A stretch of DNA of 64,000 nucleotides from an uncultured Lachnospiraceae bacterium (GCA_910579465.1 CAJTUB010000006.1:148540-212539), one strand, 5' to 3'; positions 16,272 to 25,335 are shown, counted from the first letter of the stretch. Made by a program: numbers and translations. The notes: generated from the letters alone by a model not told the origin.

Positions 16272-18419
16272 TTACTCTTCTTTTCTGAGCTTTTTCTTAT
16301 AAAGGGCAATCCGGACACCTCTTGCCACAAATAAGGACACGAGGAATGCCACAACCAGAATCGCTACGAAAACCGGAATGGAGACAATCGGCTCCGCCGG
16401 CTCCTCCACCGGGTCAACCGGTCCGACCGGAACATCACCCGGATCATACGGGTCATCCGGACCGAGCGGAGTATCACCGCCCATTTCCATAATAAACGCG
16501 CTGATTTCAGACTCAGAGGTTACTTCGTCCCCGTTGCTGTCCTCCATGTGAATCGTCAGTATTCCTTTTGCTTCCCCTGCCACTAACGGAATAATATCCA
16601 TTTCGACATAATCCGGCATTCCCGCCTGCAGACTACCATAATAGTAAGAATCTCCGTTTGCTACGGAAAAGTCACCTTCCAGAGTAAAATACACATTGTT
16701 CAGGGTAGATTTTCCCATATTATAAACCGAGAACGAAAGCTGCGTTGTCTGGTTTACATACGGGGTGTTCCAGCCGCCTGCGCTGACATTCTCTACCGAA
16801 ACACGCAGATTTTCCTTAATCAGAAGCATCTTGGTCTCGGTTACGACAACGCCGTTATTCGTTTCGGTCACCGGCATTCCCTCATACTCATACTCCATCT
16901 GGATGCTGATCGGATAGCTGCCCGTCGTTGCAGCCGCACTTGCCTTTAAGTTAATCGTAAGCGGCACCTTCTCACCCGGTCCGACCTCCTGTACGAAGAA
17001 GCTGTTGCTTCCCTTGGTGACGGAAAAGGTTTCGCTTGTTACGGTTACCTTGATATTCTTTGCAGCCGTTTCACTGTGGGTATTGTATACCTCAAATGTA
17101 AAATCGAACTCCTCGCCTGTCTTTATCTGTTCTACGTTTGTAGAAAAGTCGGAAACCATCAGCTTCGGCTTACTGTTCCCAAGAGTATCCTCCTTCTTCT
17201 GCACATTCAGGACATACAGGGACACATTCTCGGAAAGCTTTTCGTTGTTGCTGTTCAGATATGTGTAATTCACTCCGAGCGTATTCATGCCCGCCGGAAT
17301 GTCCTTTCCTGCAATGACCTGCACCGTAACCGTCTTCTTCTGCCCTGCCTTTACGGTTCCGACATACTGATACGGCTCCGCATTGACCGGCTCAAACCCG
17401 GTGCCCGGCGTATAGGTTATGTAAAGCTTTGTCTCGGTAAAATCCTTCGTTCCGGTGTTCTGCATGTCAAAGGTAACCGAAACCTTTTCGCCTGCCTTCG
17501 GCTGTTCCGGCGTCTGTCTTACATTGTTCACTAAAAGCGTGCCGCTCTCCGGCGTCTGTGTCTGCTGCTCCGGCAGCTTAATTTCAAGATAAAGCATATT
17601 ATTGGCATCTGCCGTATACGCCGTACCCTCGTTATCCTTATAGGTAATCTTAAGCGGCAGCGTCACAACCGGCGACGTCACCCCGTCCAGTACCTTGACC
17701 CTCAGGGAAACCTTTTTTGAATCCCCCTGCTTCATGTCTCCTAACTTCCTCGTATAATCCGTGTACCCCGGAAGCAGCGTGCCGCCGGAATAATCGCCCG
17801 AAAGGCATACGTTCTTTGCCTCGATTTCACCCGTATTGGTAACGGTAAAGGAAATATCCGCACTTCCGCCCGGCTTTAACTCATCTGATATGCTTAACCC
17901 GCTAATGGCAAGCTCTGCCGGAAGCTTCTCCTCCGTAACGACACCGGTCAGCGTAATCCGCTGCTCGTAGTCCTTTGAGCCCTCGGTAATTACCGAACCA
18001 TCATACCAGTGGTCCTCATAGCGGATGATAAACTCATACCTTCCGATTTTCGCCGTTTCCTTTGTCTTAATGGTAAACGAAAGAATGGAGTCGCTCGCCT
18101 GGGCAATATCCCTCAGGTTCGGCGCCTTTTCACCGTTTACCATCCGGTAAACCTCTATCTTCCCGATTTCAAACGGCGCATTGTCCGGTAATTCCGCCGA
18201 AAACTTCGGGTTATAGATATACTCTGTCACGGCGCGTACCGGAAGCTCTACCACACGCGTCTGTCCCGGAAGCAGCGGAATCTCTGTACTTGCTTCCTCA
18301 CTTACTACGAGATTGGAGTAGGATGCTGCCGCTTCTGCCTGCGCTGCCGCCTGTAAGCTTCCTCCTATCCCCAGCAACATTACCGCAGTCATTATGACTG
18401 CCAAGAACTTTTTCTTCAT
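16272..18419 (-). CDS. Exported CARDB/COG1361-like protein with C-terminal anchor
   Basis: 715 aa. Signal peptide (FLAVIMTAVMLLGIGGSLQA). At least four CARDB-like beta-sandwich repeats with recurring signatures (ADISFTVTNTGEIEAKNV, VSVTFDMQNTGTKDFTETK, FDFTFEVYNTHSETAAKNI, TQLSFSVYNMGKSTLNNV). Pro/Asp/Gly linker near 655-680, then a transmembrane helix (IPVFVAILVVAFLVSLFVA) and a basic tail. COG1361-type S-layer-like architecture. It lies between the ABC ATPase and the small membrane gene in one operon and likely forms the extracellular arm of the transporter complex. Confidence 0.85.
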   Translation of the reverse strand: MKKKFLAVIMTAVMLLGIGGSLQAAAQAEAAASYSNLVVSEEASTEIPLLPGQTRVVELPVRAVTEYIYNPKFSAELPDNAPFEIGKIEVYRMVNGEKAPNLRDIAQASDSILSFTIKTKETAKIGRYEFIIRYEDHWYDGSVITEGSKDYEQRITLTGVVTEEKLPAELAISGLSISDELKPGGSADISFTVTNTGEIEAKNVCLSGDYSGGTLLPGYTDYTRKLGDMKQGDSKKVSLRVKVLDGVTSPVVTLPLKITYKDNEGTAYTADANNMLYLEIKLPEQQTQTPESGTLLVNNVRQTPEQPKAGEKVSVTFDMQNTGTKDFTETKLYITYTPGTGFEPVNAEPYQYVGTVKAGQKKTVTVQVIAGKDIPAGMNTLGVNYTYLNSNNEKLSENVSLYVLNVQKKEDTLGNSKPKLMVSDFSTNVEQIKTGEEFDFTFEVYNTHSETAAKNIKVTVTSETFSVTKGSNSFFVQEVGPGEKVPLTINLKASAAATTGSYPISIQMEYEYEGMPVTETNNGVVVTETKMLLIKENLRVSVENVSAGGWNTPYVNQTTQLSFSVYNMGKSTLNNVYFTLEGDFSVANGDSYYYGSLQAGMPDYVEMDIIPLVAGEAKGILTIHMEDSNGDEVTSESEISAFIMEMGGDTPLGPDDPYDPGDVPVGPVDPVEEPAEPIVSIPVFVAILVVAFLVSLFVARGVRIALYKKKLRKEE

Positions 18420-18433
18420 CTTCCTTTTCCTTT

Positions 18434-19372
18434 CTATTCTCTATTGTCAGTTGCATTTCCTCCGGCCGGCTCCGGCGCTTTGCTGTCAGGCTCCGCCCTG
18501 CCTTCCTTCCCGGCTCCGGTATCTTCCGTTTCTGGTTCCTCCTGCAGTTCTGCCGCAGCGCTTTCCTTCTCTGCCTCTTCCGGAGCTTCTGCCGCTATCT
18601 CGCCGCCCCGCTCCAAAAGAAGCCTCTTGGAAACCTCCTTCAGATGTGCCTGCATATTCTCCTGCTTATCCCGCTCTGTCACCTCAATGCTTTGTACCTT
18701 ACCGTCTAATATATGTATAATCTTATCGGCATACGCCGCAAGGCTCCGGTCATGCGTAACCATTACAATCGTCTGGTTATTGTCACGCGCCATCTGCTTA
18801 ATCAGCTCCATAACCTCAATCGTTGTCCTTGTATCAAGGTTTCCGGTCGGCTCGTCGGCAAATACAATCTCCGGCTTTGCCACAAACGCCCTTGCGATTC
18901 CGACACGCTGCTGCTGGCCGCCGCTCATCTCCTTCGGCTTATGGGACAATCTGTTCTGAAGCCCTACCTTAATTAGCATCTCCCTGGCTAACTTCCGTCT
19001 TCTCTTCGGGCGGTACTTTTTAAACACCAGTGGGAACTCCACGTTCTCCGTAGCTGTCATGGAATTTATCAGGTTATACGCCTGAAAGACAAATCCCAGA
19101 TACCGCTGCCGGAACCTCGCCAGATTGTTTTCATTCATCTTAATGATATTCTTTCCCTTGATAATAATCTTTCCGGAGGTGGCTTTTTCGATTCCTGCCA
19201 TCAGGTTCAACAAGGTTGACTTACCAGAACCGGAAGTTCCGAGCAGACAACAAAATTCTCCTTTTTTTATATCAAAGCTGACGTCATCTACTGCGTAAAT
19301 CTTTTCGTTTCCCATACGGTAAACTTTTCTCACATTCACCAGCTCAATAATCTTTTCCGGCTCTTTCTCCAT
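18434..19372 (-). CDS. MacB/LolD-type ABC transporter ATP-binding protein
   Basis: 312 aa. Walker A LLGTSGSGKSTLLNL (~42), signature MSGGQQQRVGIARAF (~148), Walker B IVFADEPTGNLD (~170), H-loop MVTHD. The ATPase core ends near 230. An unusual ~80-residue acidic, Ala/Glu-rich tail follows (PEEAEKESAAAELQEEPETE) and is not part of the standard fold. First gene of the ABC operon, downstream of three 11-bp-spaced repeats (19483-19509), which suggests response-regulator control. Confidence 0.92.
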   Translation of the reverse strand: MEKEPEKIIELVNVRKVYRMGNEKIYAVDDVSFDIKKGEFCCLLGTSGSGKSTLLNLMAGIEKATSGKIIIKGKNIIKMNENNLARFRQRYLGFVFQAYNLINSMTATENVEFPLVFKKYRPKRRRKLAREMLIKVGLQNRLSHKPKEMSGGQQQRVGIARAFVAKPEIVFADEPTGNLDTRTTIEVMELIKQMARDNNQTIVMVTHDRSLAAYADKIIHILDGKVQSIEVTERDKQENMQAHLKEVSKRLLLERGGEIAAEAPEEAEKESAAAELQEEPETEDTGAGKEGRAEPDSKAPEPAGGNATDNRE

Positions 19373-19464
19373 GAACTCCGCGCTTCCTCCTTCTCTCTCT
19401 TTTCATTTACAAAACTCCTTTCCTCACCGTAGGCTATCTTACGTCCATATGCATATTTTATCAT

Positions 19465-19509
19465 ATTATAGCAGGATTAGCACTTAAAAATTTCTTAAGT
19501 ATTTCTTAG
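19465..19509 (-). promoter_or_regulatory. Promoter with three 11-bp-spaced direct repeats (ABC operon)
   Basis: Plus-strand CTTAA/CTTAG cores start at 19483, 19494 and 19505, exactly 11 bp apart. They sit over and upstream of where the -35 would be. The minus-strand -10 is TGC-TATAAT (hexamer 19470-19465); no good -35 exists. Helical-turn-spaced repeats with a poor -35 are typical for activation by OmpR/PhoB-type response regulators. No OmpR-type gene is nearby. Confidence 0.65.
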
Positions 19510-19514
19510 GGTTC

Positions 19515-20762
19515 CTATAAATCGTCTCCCGGCCTGTGCCAGTCCTCAGAAAAATGGCCGAACAACGGGTCATAATTTGCTTCCTCCTCAAAAACGGAGG
19601 ACGTCAGGGCAGACAGGGCAAGCCCCGGCTCCTTTCCATACACATGGAAGTTAAAGTAATCCATGAGATAACGCATATCCTCCTCGATGACCGCATGCCC
19701 TTCCTTATGGATATTCACTGCAATATGCTCCGAAAGACCCAGGAAGCTGTAAACGGAGCGTGCCGCTTTATAGCACAGGTACATGGACGGGGCATTGACC
19801 CAGTCCTCATGGATGCAGGAGGCAATGATAAACAGATACCTGCCTTTCTCCCCACACAGGGCAGCTAGCATATACTGCTCCACCGGAAGCTCCCCCACAT
19901 TGGAAAAGCTTAAGAAGCGGTCGTTAAACCAGCCCTGCTCGCCCTCTGCCTGCAGGCTTCCGAGCGGCTCGTTCTGCCCGTAGGTATAGGCTTCCGGGCC
20001 TCCCTTCGTCGAAAAGTCATAAGTCCTTCCCTCCGAGGTATAGCGGTAAAGTGCAAGTCCCCCGGCTCCTGAGCAGGACGGCGCCGTCAGCTTAAACCTC
20101 GTATCAAACGCGCCGCAGACCGCCGCTGCCTTACCCCAGCGGGACACTCCCGTCACAATGGAATCTTCCGCGCTGATACAAAGCTCCTTCCCAAGCCCCG
20201 CCTCCAGTACGTCCAGCACCTTTGAGGCGCCCCACGCCCACGCCATCAGCACACCGGTCTGTTCCTCCGGCTCCCTGCCGTACGGATACAGCTCGTAAAA
20301 GGCTCCTATATGCTTGTTATCGTCAGAAGCAATCTCATGGGTATCCAGAATCACCGATGCATAGCCGTTTTCGGCTGCCAGCTGCTCCTGGATGTGTCCA
20401 TGCATCCCGACAATGACCGGCCAGCCTCCCGCCGGTCTCTCACAAAGCGCCGCATCCGGCACCAGCACCGACGCCGTAAAGGAAGCACTTCTCTCCCCGC
20501 GTACAATCGTAATCCTTACGCTGCCGCCTTCCAGCTGGTACTCCGCCTTCTCTTCTGTCCCGTCACGCCATACCCCGTACATGGACGCCTGATAAAGCCG
20601 CCTCAGCTCCTCTGTGCGTCTCCTCCAGTCCTCCGGCGTTTCCACATAGCTCCCGTCAAGGAAACGGTACGGGTCCGGCAGGCACCCTGCCGTCAGTCCT
20701 CCTGCTGCGCTGTCATTACCTCTGTCGTCCCTCTGCTTCTTTTCCTCTTCCGATTCTGCCAT
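19515..20762 (-). CDS. CE15 glucuronoyl-esterase-like alpha/beta hydrolase
   Basis: Start at ATG 20762 (AGAAGGAGG 7 bp upstream) preferred over 20807; 415 aa. Nucleophile Ser in GVSRWGKAA (the CE15 G-x-S-R-x-G-K motif), followed by DTRFKLTAPSCSGAGG typical of the family; likely catalytic His in HKEGHAVIEED, and an acidic residue between. CE15 enzymes cleave glucuronic acid-lignin esters in plant cell walls and are usually secreted. Here there is no signal peptide but a Glu/Lys-rich start, so the substrate is probably small and intracellular. Its stop is close to the ABC-operon promoter. Confidence 0.75.
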   Translation of the reverse strand: MAESEEEKKQRDDRGNDSAAGGLTAGCLPDPYRFLDGSYVETPEDWRRRTEELRRLYQASMYGVWRDGTEEKAEYQLEGGSVRITIVRGERSASFTASVLVPDAALCERPAGGWPVIVGMHGHIQEQLAAENGYASVILDTHEIASDDNKHIGAFYELYPYGREPEEQTGVLMAWAWGASKVLDVLEAGLGKELCISAEDSIVTGVSRWGKAAAVCGAFDTRFKLTAPSCSGAGGLALYRYTSEGRTYDFSTKGGPEAYTYGQNEPLGSLQAEGEQGWFNDRFLSFSNVGELPVEQYMLAALCGEKGRYLFIIASCIHEDWVNAPSMYLCYKAARSVYSFLGLSEHIAVNIHKEGHAVIEEDMRYLMDYFNFHVYGKEPGLALSALTSSVFEEEANYDPLFGHFSEDWHRPGDDL

Positions 20763-20893
20763 ACTTATGCCTCCTTCTGCCTGCTGCGCGCTGGCTGATA
20801 CTCTCATTTTACACCATTTTCTTCTTTTTGGCTTCTGCTATTTTAACAAAAACGGGATAAATTTCTGCCAATTAGGGATTTTTATGGGTTTTT

Positions 20894-20964
20894 GTGGGGC
20901 TGTTGCACGAAGTACAGCCCCACACCGGAGGTTCTGGGGAAGCGCTGATTAAGCCAGCACTTCC
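20894..20964. repeat. Two adjacent inverted repeats in the gap before the ATPase pair
   Basis: First hairpin: perfect 10-bp arms GTGGGGCTGT / ACAGCCCCAC (20894-20903, 20914-20923) with loop containing GCACGAAGT. Second: GGAAGCGCTG / CAGCACTTCC (20938-20947, 20955-20964). Neither has a T-run on either strand. The first resembles the terminator at 24265-24300 (same GCACGAAGTG loop). Probably remnants of terminator or MITE-like sequence. The rest of 20763-21135 shows nothing recognisable. Confidence 0.6.
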
Positions 20965-21135
20965 TTAGAGGGATTTTGTCTGCCCCCGTCTGTGAATAGT
21001 AATTGAGTAATTGGAAAAAATAAGCGTATGACTCCCTCTGAAAGAATACATATATTTTCTTTTTGTTCCAAATATACAAATTGTCGGATTGCAAATAAAC
21101 ATTATTGTAAGAGTGTGCAAATCCAATAAAATCTA

Positions 21136-21164
21136 TGGACAAAATGTCGGTTTCATTATATAAT
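21136..21164 (+). promoter_or_regulatory. Promoter of the ATPase-TOPRIM pair
   Basis: TGGACA (21136-21141), 17-bp spacer, TATAAT (21159-21164); the ATG is 89 bp downstream of the -10. Confidence 0.65.
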
Positions 21165-21252
21165 ATAGTGCAAATACATTTTCACTATCCTCACTTTGCC
21201 TTCGCGCGAATAACCAGACCGGTAACACAGACTATTTTAACAGAGGTACACC

Positions 21253-22728
21253 ATGGAAAATAAATATAATGTTCGTATTATGCGTTCAGAGCTTCGTAAT
21301 TTTAAGAATGTCAATTACGGCGAGGTTTCTTATATGAATTATGGCAGCATTAACAGCAGGGGAGTCATTGACAAAACGGATATTGTGGGAATCTATGGAC
21401 AGAATGGCTCCGGGAAAACCGCACTGGTAGAAGCACTGGATATCCTTCAATACATTATAAGAGGCTTTGCCGTACCTTATGAGGCATATGCCGGGCTTCT
21501 TTCCCGGGAGAATCCGTCCTCTATCACGACAGATTTTTTTATTGAACAGGGACCGTCGAAATATAAAGTCAATTATGTCGTCTATATCAGGGCAAATGAC
21601 GAAAAAAAGAAAATAGAGATTTATAAAGAGAAGCTTACGTATTGGACAAGGGGGGCGTCCTGGAAATCGGAGCGGGATTTGGAGTTTGAGAATCCCTGCT
21701 ATAGCAATACGGATTTGCTGGAGCAGCGAAGCATGTCTATTGTATCAGAGCATATGAAGCATCTGAACGGGATTCCCTTCTTAGCATCCATGCAGAATTT
21801 AGCCCTTATTTGTGCGCAGCAGTTTAGTTCTGTTTTTTTTAACACGCTGGTTTTTAAAGCAGTAAAGGAGCTGGCGGAAGGCGAAGAAACTGCTGCCTTC
21901 CAGGATGTTATAAGGGGGATTATGCAGTTTGGTCTGGTCGACCTGAATGTGATTAAGGTGAACCAGCTGGGAACGATAAACCGTAACCAGATAATTCCGA
22001 TTAATGTGCACCGGGAGACAAAGACATCCATCACCCAGGAATGTATTCCGTTAAAAATCTCCGGCCCCACAGAAATCGCCGAAGACAATTATGAACAGGT
22101 CTGCCTGGCGATTGATGCGATTAACATTGCCATCCGCTCAATCGTTCCCAATCTTCAGATCGGACTGGAAAAGAAAATGGAAACCGAAAAACCGGACGGG
22201 ACAAAGGTAATACAGGTTGAAATATATTCCAACCGGGATGGCAAATGTTTTCCTATCCGGTATGAATCAGAGGGAATAAAAAGAATCATTTCCATCTTAA
22301 ATTACCTGATTGCAGTTTTCAATCATCCGGGGGTATGTTTAGTTGTAGACGAAATGGATTCCGGCATTTTTGAATATTTGCTCGGAGAATTACTGGGCTT
22401 GATGAATAACGAGATGAAGGGCCAGCTCATTTTTACTTCACACAATCTCCGTGTTTTAGAAAAGCTGGATGCCAAAAATATAGTCTGCTCTACAGTGAAC
22501 CCGGATAACCGGTATATCAGACTGGCCGGAATCGAAAAGAATAATAACAAAAGAGACTTTTATATCCGGGCAATCACGGTCGGAGGGCAGAAAGAGGCTT
22601 TATACGACGAGGACGACCTGATTGCAATGGGCTATGCGTTTAGAAAGGCAGGCAGGGGGAATCAGGATAAGGTCAATCTGTCTTTCTCTCCTGAGTTTGA
22701 ACAGAAATTGCAGAATTACAATAATTAG
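21253..22728 (+). CDS. AAA (OLD/AAA15-like) ATPase, putative defence protein
   Basis: 491 aa, RBS AGAGG before ATG. N-terminal strand RIMRSELRNFKNVNYGEV and Walker A VGIYGQNGSGKTALVEAL (~50). Long middle segment (residues 90-300) without recognised domain. C-terminal ABC-type half: YESEGIKRIISILNYL as a signature-like segment, Walker B CLVVDEMDSGIFEYLL, and switch FTSHNLRVLE. Resembles ATPases of OLD, PARIS (AriA) and AbiL systems. Followed after 11 bp by a TOPRIM protein, so they form a two-gene module. More AT-rich than the flanks, suggesting acquisition. Inferred role: phage sensing with nuclease partner. Confidence 0.8.
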   Translation: MENKYNVRIMRSELRNFKNVNYGEVSYMNYGSINSRGVIDKTDIVGIYGQNGSGKTALVEALDILQYIIRGFAVPYEAYAGLLSRENPSSITTDFFIEQGPSKYKVNYVVYIRANDEKKKIEIYKEKLTYWTRGASWKSERDLEFENPCYSNTDLLEQRSMSIVSEHMKHLNGIPFLASMQNLALICAQQFSSVFFNTLVFKAVKELAEGEETAAFQDVIRGIMQFGLVDLNVIKVNQLGTINRNQIIPINVHRETKTSITQECIPLKISGPTEIAEDNYEQVCLAIDAINIAIRSIVPNLQIGLEKKMETEKPDGTKVIQVEIYSNRDGKCFPIRYESEGIKRIISILNYLIAVFNHPGVCLVVDEMDSGIFEYLLGELLGLMNNEMKGQLIFTSHNLRVLEKLDAKNIVCSTVNPDNRYIRLAGIEKNNNKRDFYIRAITVGGQKEALYDEDDLIAMGYAFRKAGRGNQDKVNLSFSPEFEQKLQNYNN

Positions 22729-22739
22729 GAGGCGTTCCC

Positions 22740-23450
22740 ATGGCAGAAGAAAAGAAAACGATTCTATTTATTGTAGAAGGAAAATCAGACAAGAGCGCTC
22801 TTGAAAAGATATTCAAGGCAATCTATAAACGGAACCGGAATATTGAGTTTAAGTTCGCAAAAGGCGATATTTCAAGCGACCTCACGACTACAAAAAGCAA
22901 CGTGGAGGACCGTATCTATGAAATTGTCGTGGGGTTTATGAAAGACAAAAAATTGAACAAATCAGATATCTATCAGATTATCCAGATTTTCGACATGGAT
23001 GGCGCCTATATTCCTGAAACGGCAATCGGAGCCGGAACGGAACACGACTTTGTTTACACAACGACTAACATACTTTGTAAAGACGCGGAGCGCGTCAAAC
23101 GCCGGAACTACCAGAAGCGGGCTGTCATGGACCATTTGCTTACCGTCCGTGAAATCAGGGGCATTGCATACGAGATGTATTTTATGTCGTGCAATCTGGA
23201 CCATGCGTTGTATGATGTAATGAATTTAGACGAAAATCTGAAGCAAAGCTACGCCGACCAGTTTTATGAAAAATTTATTGGCAAGGAATGGCTGTTCATT
23301 GATTTTCTAAACACAGACGTTGTAAACGGAGTGCCGGATACCATGACCGGCTCCTGGAGCTATATCAAGGAAGCACTGCATTCCTTAGAACGGCACACAA
23401 ACCTGCATATCTACTTTACACTGCACCCTCTCCCGGACGGCTTGCTATGA
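22740..23450 (+). CDS. TOPRIM-like nuclease partner, putative defence protein
   Basis: 236 aa, RBS TAGGAGG. TOPRIM fold signs: Glu in ILFIVEGKSDKSALEKIF (~residue 14) and D-x-D in IIQIFDMDGAYIP (~85). Later conserved-looking stretch MYFMSCNLDHALYDVMN. Such proteins pair with AAA ATPases as in OLD, RloAB, AbiL (AbiLii) and PARIS (AriB, DUF4435); I cannot decide between these by eye. Likely metal-dependent nuclease effector. No terminator is seen before the next promoter at 23541. Confidence 0.7.
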   Translation: MAEEKKTILFIVEGKSDKSALEKIFKAIYKRNRNIEFKFAKGDISSDLTTTKSNVEDRIYEIVVGFMKDKKLNKSDIYQIIQIFDMDGAYIPETAIGAGTEHDFVYTTTNILCKDAERVKRRNYQKRAVMDHLLTVREIRGIAYEMYFMSCNLDHALYDVMNLDENLKQSYADQFYEKFIGKEWLFIDFLNTDVVNGVPDTMTGSWSYIKEALHSLERHTNLHIYFTLHPLPDGLL

Positions 23451-23540
23451 GGGTTGTAGGTTTCAATGTCCATGACCACTAAATCACCCTCGCCGTTTTT
23501 GGTAAGGAACGCCTAAATATTTCTCCACCCTCCTCCACGC

Positions 23541-23569
23541 TTGATTTTTCCAGCGGAATTGTGTATAAT
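23541..23569 (+). promoter_or_regulatory. Promoter of cytidylate kinase-like gene
   Basis: TTGATT (23541-23546), 17-bp spacer, TATAAT (23564-23569). Confidence 0.75.
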
Positions 23570-23626
23570 TTTAGTAAAGAGTTCTGTACATTTGCTATCT
23601 CTGGAAGGTCAGAAAGGAGGCTTTTT

Positions 23627-24244
23627 ATGAATAAAGTAATCACCATCAGCAGGCAGTACGGCAGCGGAGGCAGGGAAATCGGCGAAAAGCTCGCTGCAAG
23701 GTTCGGCATTCCCTATTACGATAACGAGCTGATTACGCGTGCCGCAAAAGAAAGCGGATTCGCGGAATCGGTTTTCGAGAACGCAGAAAAGAAAGCAACC
23801 AACAGTCTTTTGTACTCGATTGCCATGGGTATGAGCTCCTACGGCAATCAGGAGCTCGGCTTCTCCAATCTTTCCCTGGACGACCGGATTTACCTGGCAC
23901 AGTCCAACGTAATCCGCAAGGTGGCGGAGGAAGGGCCGTGCGTTATCATCGGACGCTGCGCCGATTATGTCTTAAAAGACCTGAACAACGTCGTTCACAT
24001 TTTTATCCATGCGGCGATGCCGTTCCGTATCGAGCGCGCCATAACCATCGACGGGGTCGAGAAGAACCGTGCCGAGGAAACCATTCTCAAAAATGACAAG
24101 CGGCGTGCCAACTATTATAACTATCACTCCGGTGAGAAGTGGGGGCTTGCCACGAATTACCACCTGTCCATCGACAGCAGCTATTTAGGCATCGACCACG
24201 CAGTAGACAGCATCTATACCTTTGTAAAGAAGCTGGAGAAATAA
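23627..24244 (+). CDS. Cytidylate kinase-like family protein
   Basis: Start at ATG 23627 with AAAGGAGG 7 bp upstream; the frame is open to 23561 but has no RBS there. 205 aa. P-loop-like N-terminus ITISRQYGSGGREIGEKLA, then NMP-binding-like helices and IIGRCADYVL. This is the Cytidylate_kin2 type common in Clostridia and often found alongside a standard Cmk. Reaction likely ATP + (d)CMP to ADP + (d)CDP, but for many members the activity is unproven. Own promoter and terminator. Confidence 0.85.
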   Translation: MNKVITISRQYGSGGREIGEKLAARFGIPYYDNELITRAAKESGFAESVFENAEKKATNSLLYSIAMGMSSYGNQELGFSNLSLDDRIYLAQSNVIRKVAEEGPCVIIGRCADYVLKDLNNVVHIFIHAAMPFRIERAITIDGVEKNRAEETILKNDKRRANYYNYHSGEKWGLATNYHLSIDSSYLGIDHAVDSIYTFVKKLEK

Positions 24245-24264
24245 GTTATCTGTGTACTCAGACG

Positions 24265-24300
24265 CGGGGCTTTCGCACGAAGTGCGGCAGCCCCGTTTTT
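24265..24300 (+). terminator. Terminator of cytidylate kinase-like gene
   Basis: CGGGGCT / AGCCCCG arms (24265-24271, 24289-24295), inner CGCAC/GTGCG stem, then TTTTT. Confidence 0.92.
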
Positions 24301-24324
24301 GTCAGAAACTTTTTCAACTCAATC

Positions 24325-24353
24325 TATACAAATTTCAATAAAAATGTTATAAT
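24325..24353 (+). promoter_or_regulatory. Promoter of DHH phosphoesterase gene
   Basis: TATACA (24325-24330), 17-bp spacer, TATAAT (24348-24353). The -35 is weak. Confidence 0.5.
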
Positions 24354-24404
24354 TTGAATGAAATGATTTTTTGAACATACATGAATAATAAGGAGGAAAG
24401 ATCA

Positions 24405-25322
24405 GTGAGATTAGTTACACGTTCCGATTTTGACGGTTTGGTGTGCGGTGCCCTGCTGTTAGAGGCAGGAATTATCGACAGCTGGAAGTTCGCACACCCG
24501 AAGGATCTTCAGGACGGTCTTGTGGAGGTCAGTGAAAACGACTGTCTTGCAAACGTACCGTATGTGGAAGGCTGCGGTCTCTGGTTCGACCATCATTCCA
24601 GCGAGCATGAGCGCTTACAGTTACAAGGAAAATACAAGGGGGAAAGCCGTATCACGCCATCCTGCGCCAGAATCATCTATGAATATTACGGCGGCGCAGA
24701 GCGTTTCCCACAGTTTACTGAGATTATGGAGGCGGTTGACAAGGTCGACTCCGGGAACCTCACGGTCGATGAGGTCATGAACCCGACCGGCTGGATTCTC
24801 ATCGGCTTTCTGATGGACCCGCGGACAGGGCTCGGCCGCTGGAGAGAGTTTTCCATCTCGAACTACCAGCTGATGGAAAAGCTGCTTGAAGACTGCCGCG
24901 TCAAAAGCACGGAGGAAATCCTCGCCTCGCCGGATGTCCAGGAACGTGTTGCAGTATACAATGAACAGACTGCGAAGTTCAAGGAAATGGTAACTGCCCA
25001 CACCCGCGTAGAGGGAAATGTTATTATCACTGATTTAAGAGGTGTAGAGCCGATTTACACCGGCAACCGCTTTATGATTTACAGCATGTATCCGGAGCAG
25101 AATATCTCCGCATGGATTGTCAGCGGGCGCGGCGGACAGGGCTGCTCGGCGGCAGTTGGCTACAGCATCTTAAACCGTACCTGCACGATTGATGTCGGCA
25201 GCCTGATGCTCAAGTACAACGGCGGCGGTCACAAGAAGGTCGGAACGTGTCAGTTCAGCAATGAAGCAATGGAGACAGAACTTCCAAAGATGCTTTCAGA
25301 GCTGTGCGCAATGGCAAACTAG
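24405..25322 (+). CDS. DHH-family phosphoesterase (exopolyphosphatase-related)
   Basis: Start taken as GTG 24405, because AAGGAGG lies 8 bp upstream; an ATG at 24381 lacks an RBS. 305 aa. N-terminal strand LVTRSDFDGLVCGALL carries the first metal-binding Asp residues, FDHHSSE is the DHH motif, EAVDKVDSG the third motif, and GGGHKKVGTC near the end is the DHHA1 substrate loop. Family enzymes hydrolyse phosphoesters such as oligo-RNA, pAp or cyclic dinucleotide products; the exact substrate is not clear. Monocistronic, ends at a strong hairpin. Confidence 0.85.
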   Translation: MRLVTRSDFDGLVCGALLLEAGIIDSWKFAHPKDLQDGLVEVSENDCLANVPYVEGCGLWFDHHSSEHERLQLQGKYKGESRITPSCARIIYEYYGGAERFPQFTEIMEAVDKVDSGNLTVDEVMNPTGWILIGFLMDPRTGLGRWREFSISNYQLMEKLLEDCRVKSTEEILASPDVQERVAVYNEQTAKFKEMVTAHTRVEGNVIITDLRGVEPIYTGNRFMIYSMYPEQNISAWIVSGRGGQGCSAAVGYSILNRTCTIDVGSLMLKYNGGGHKKVGTCQFSNEAMETELPKMLSELCAMAN

Positions 25323-25335
25323 TATAGTATAAAAG

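Noticed and set aside
20894..20923. Terminator
   Set aside because: Perfect hairpin but no T-run on either strand.
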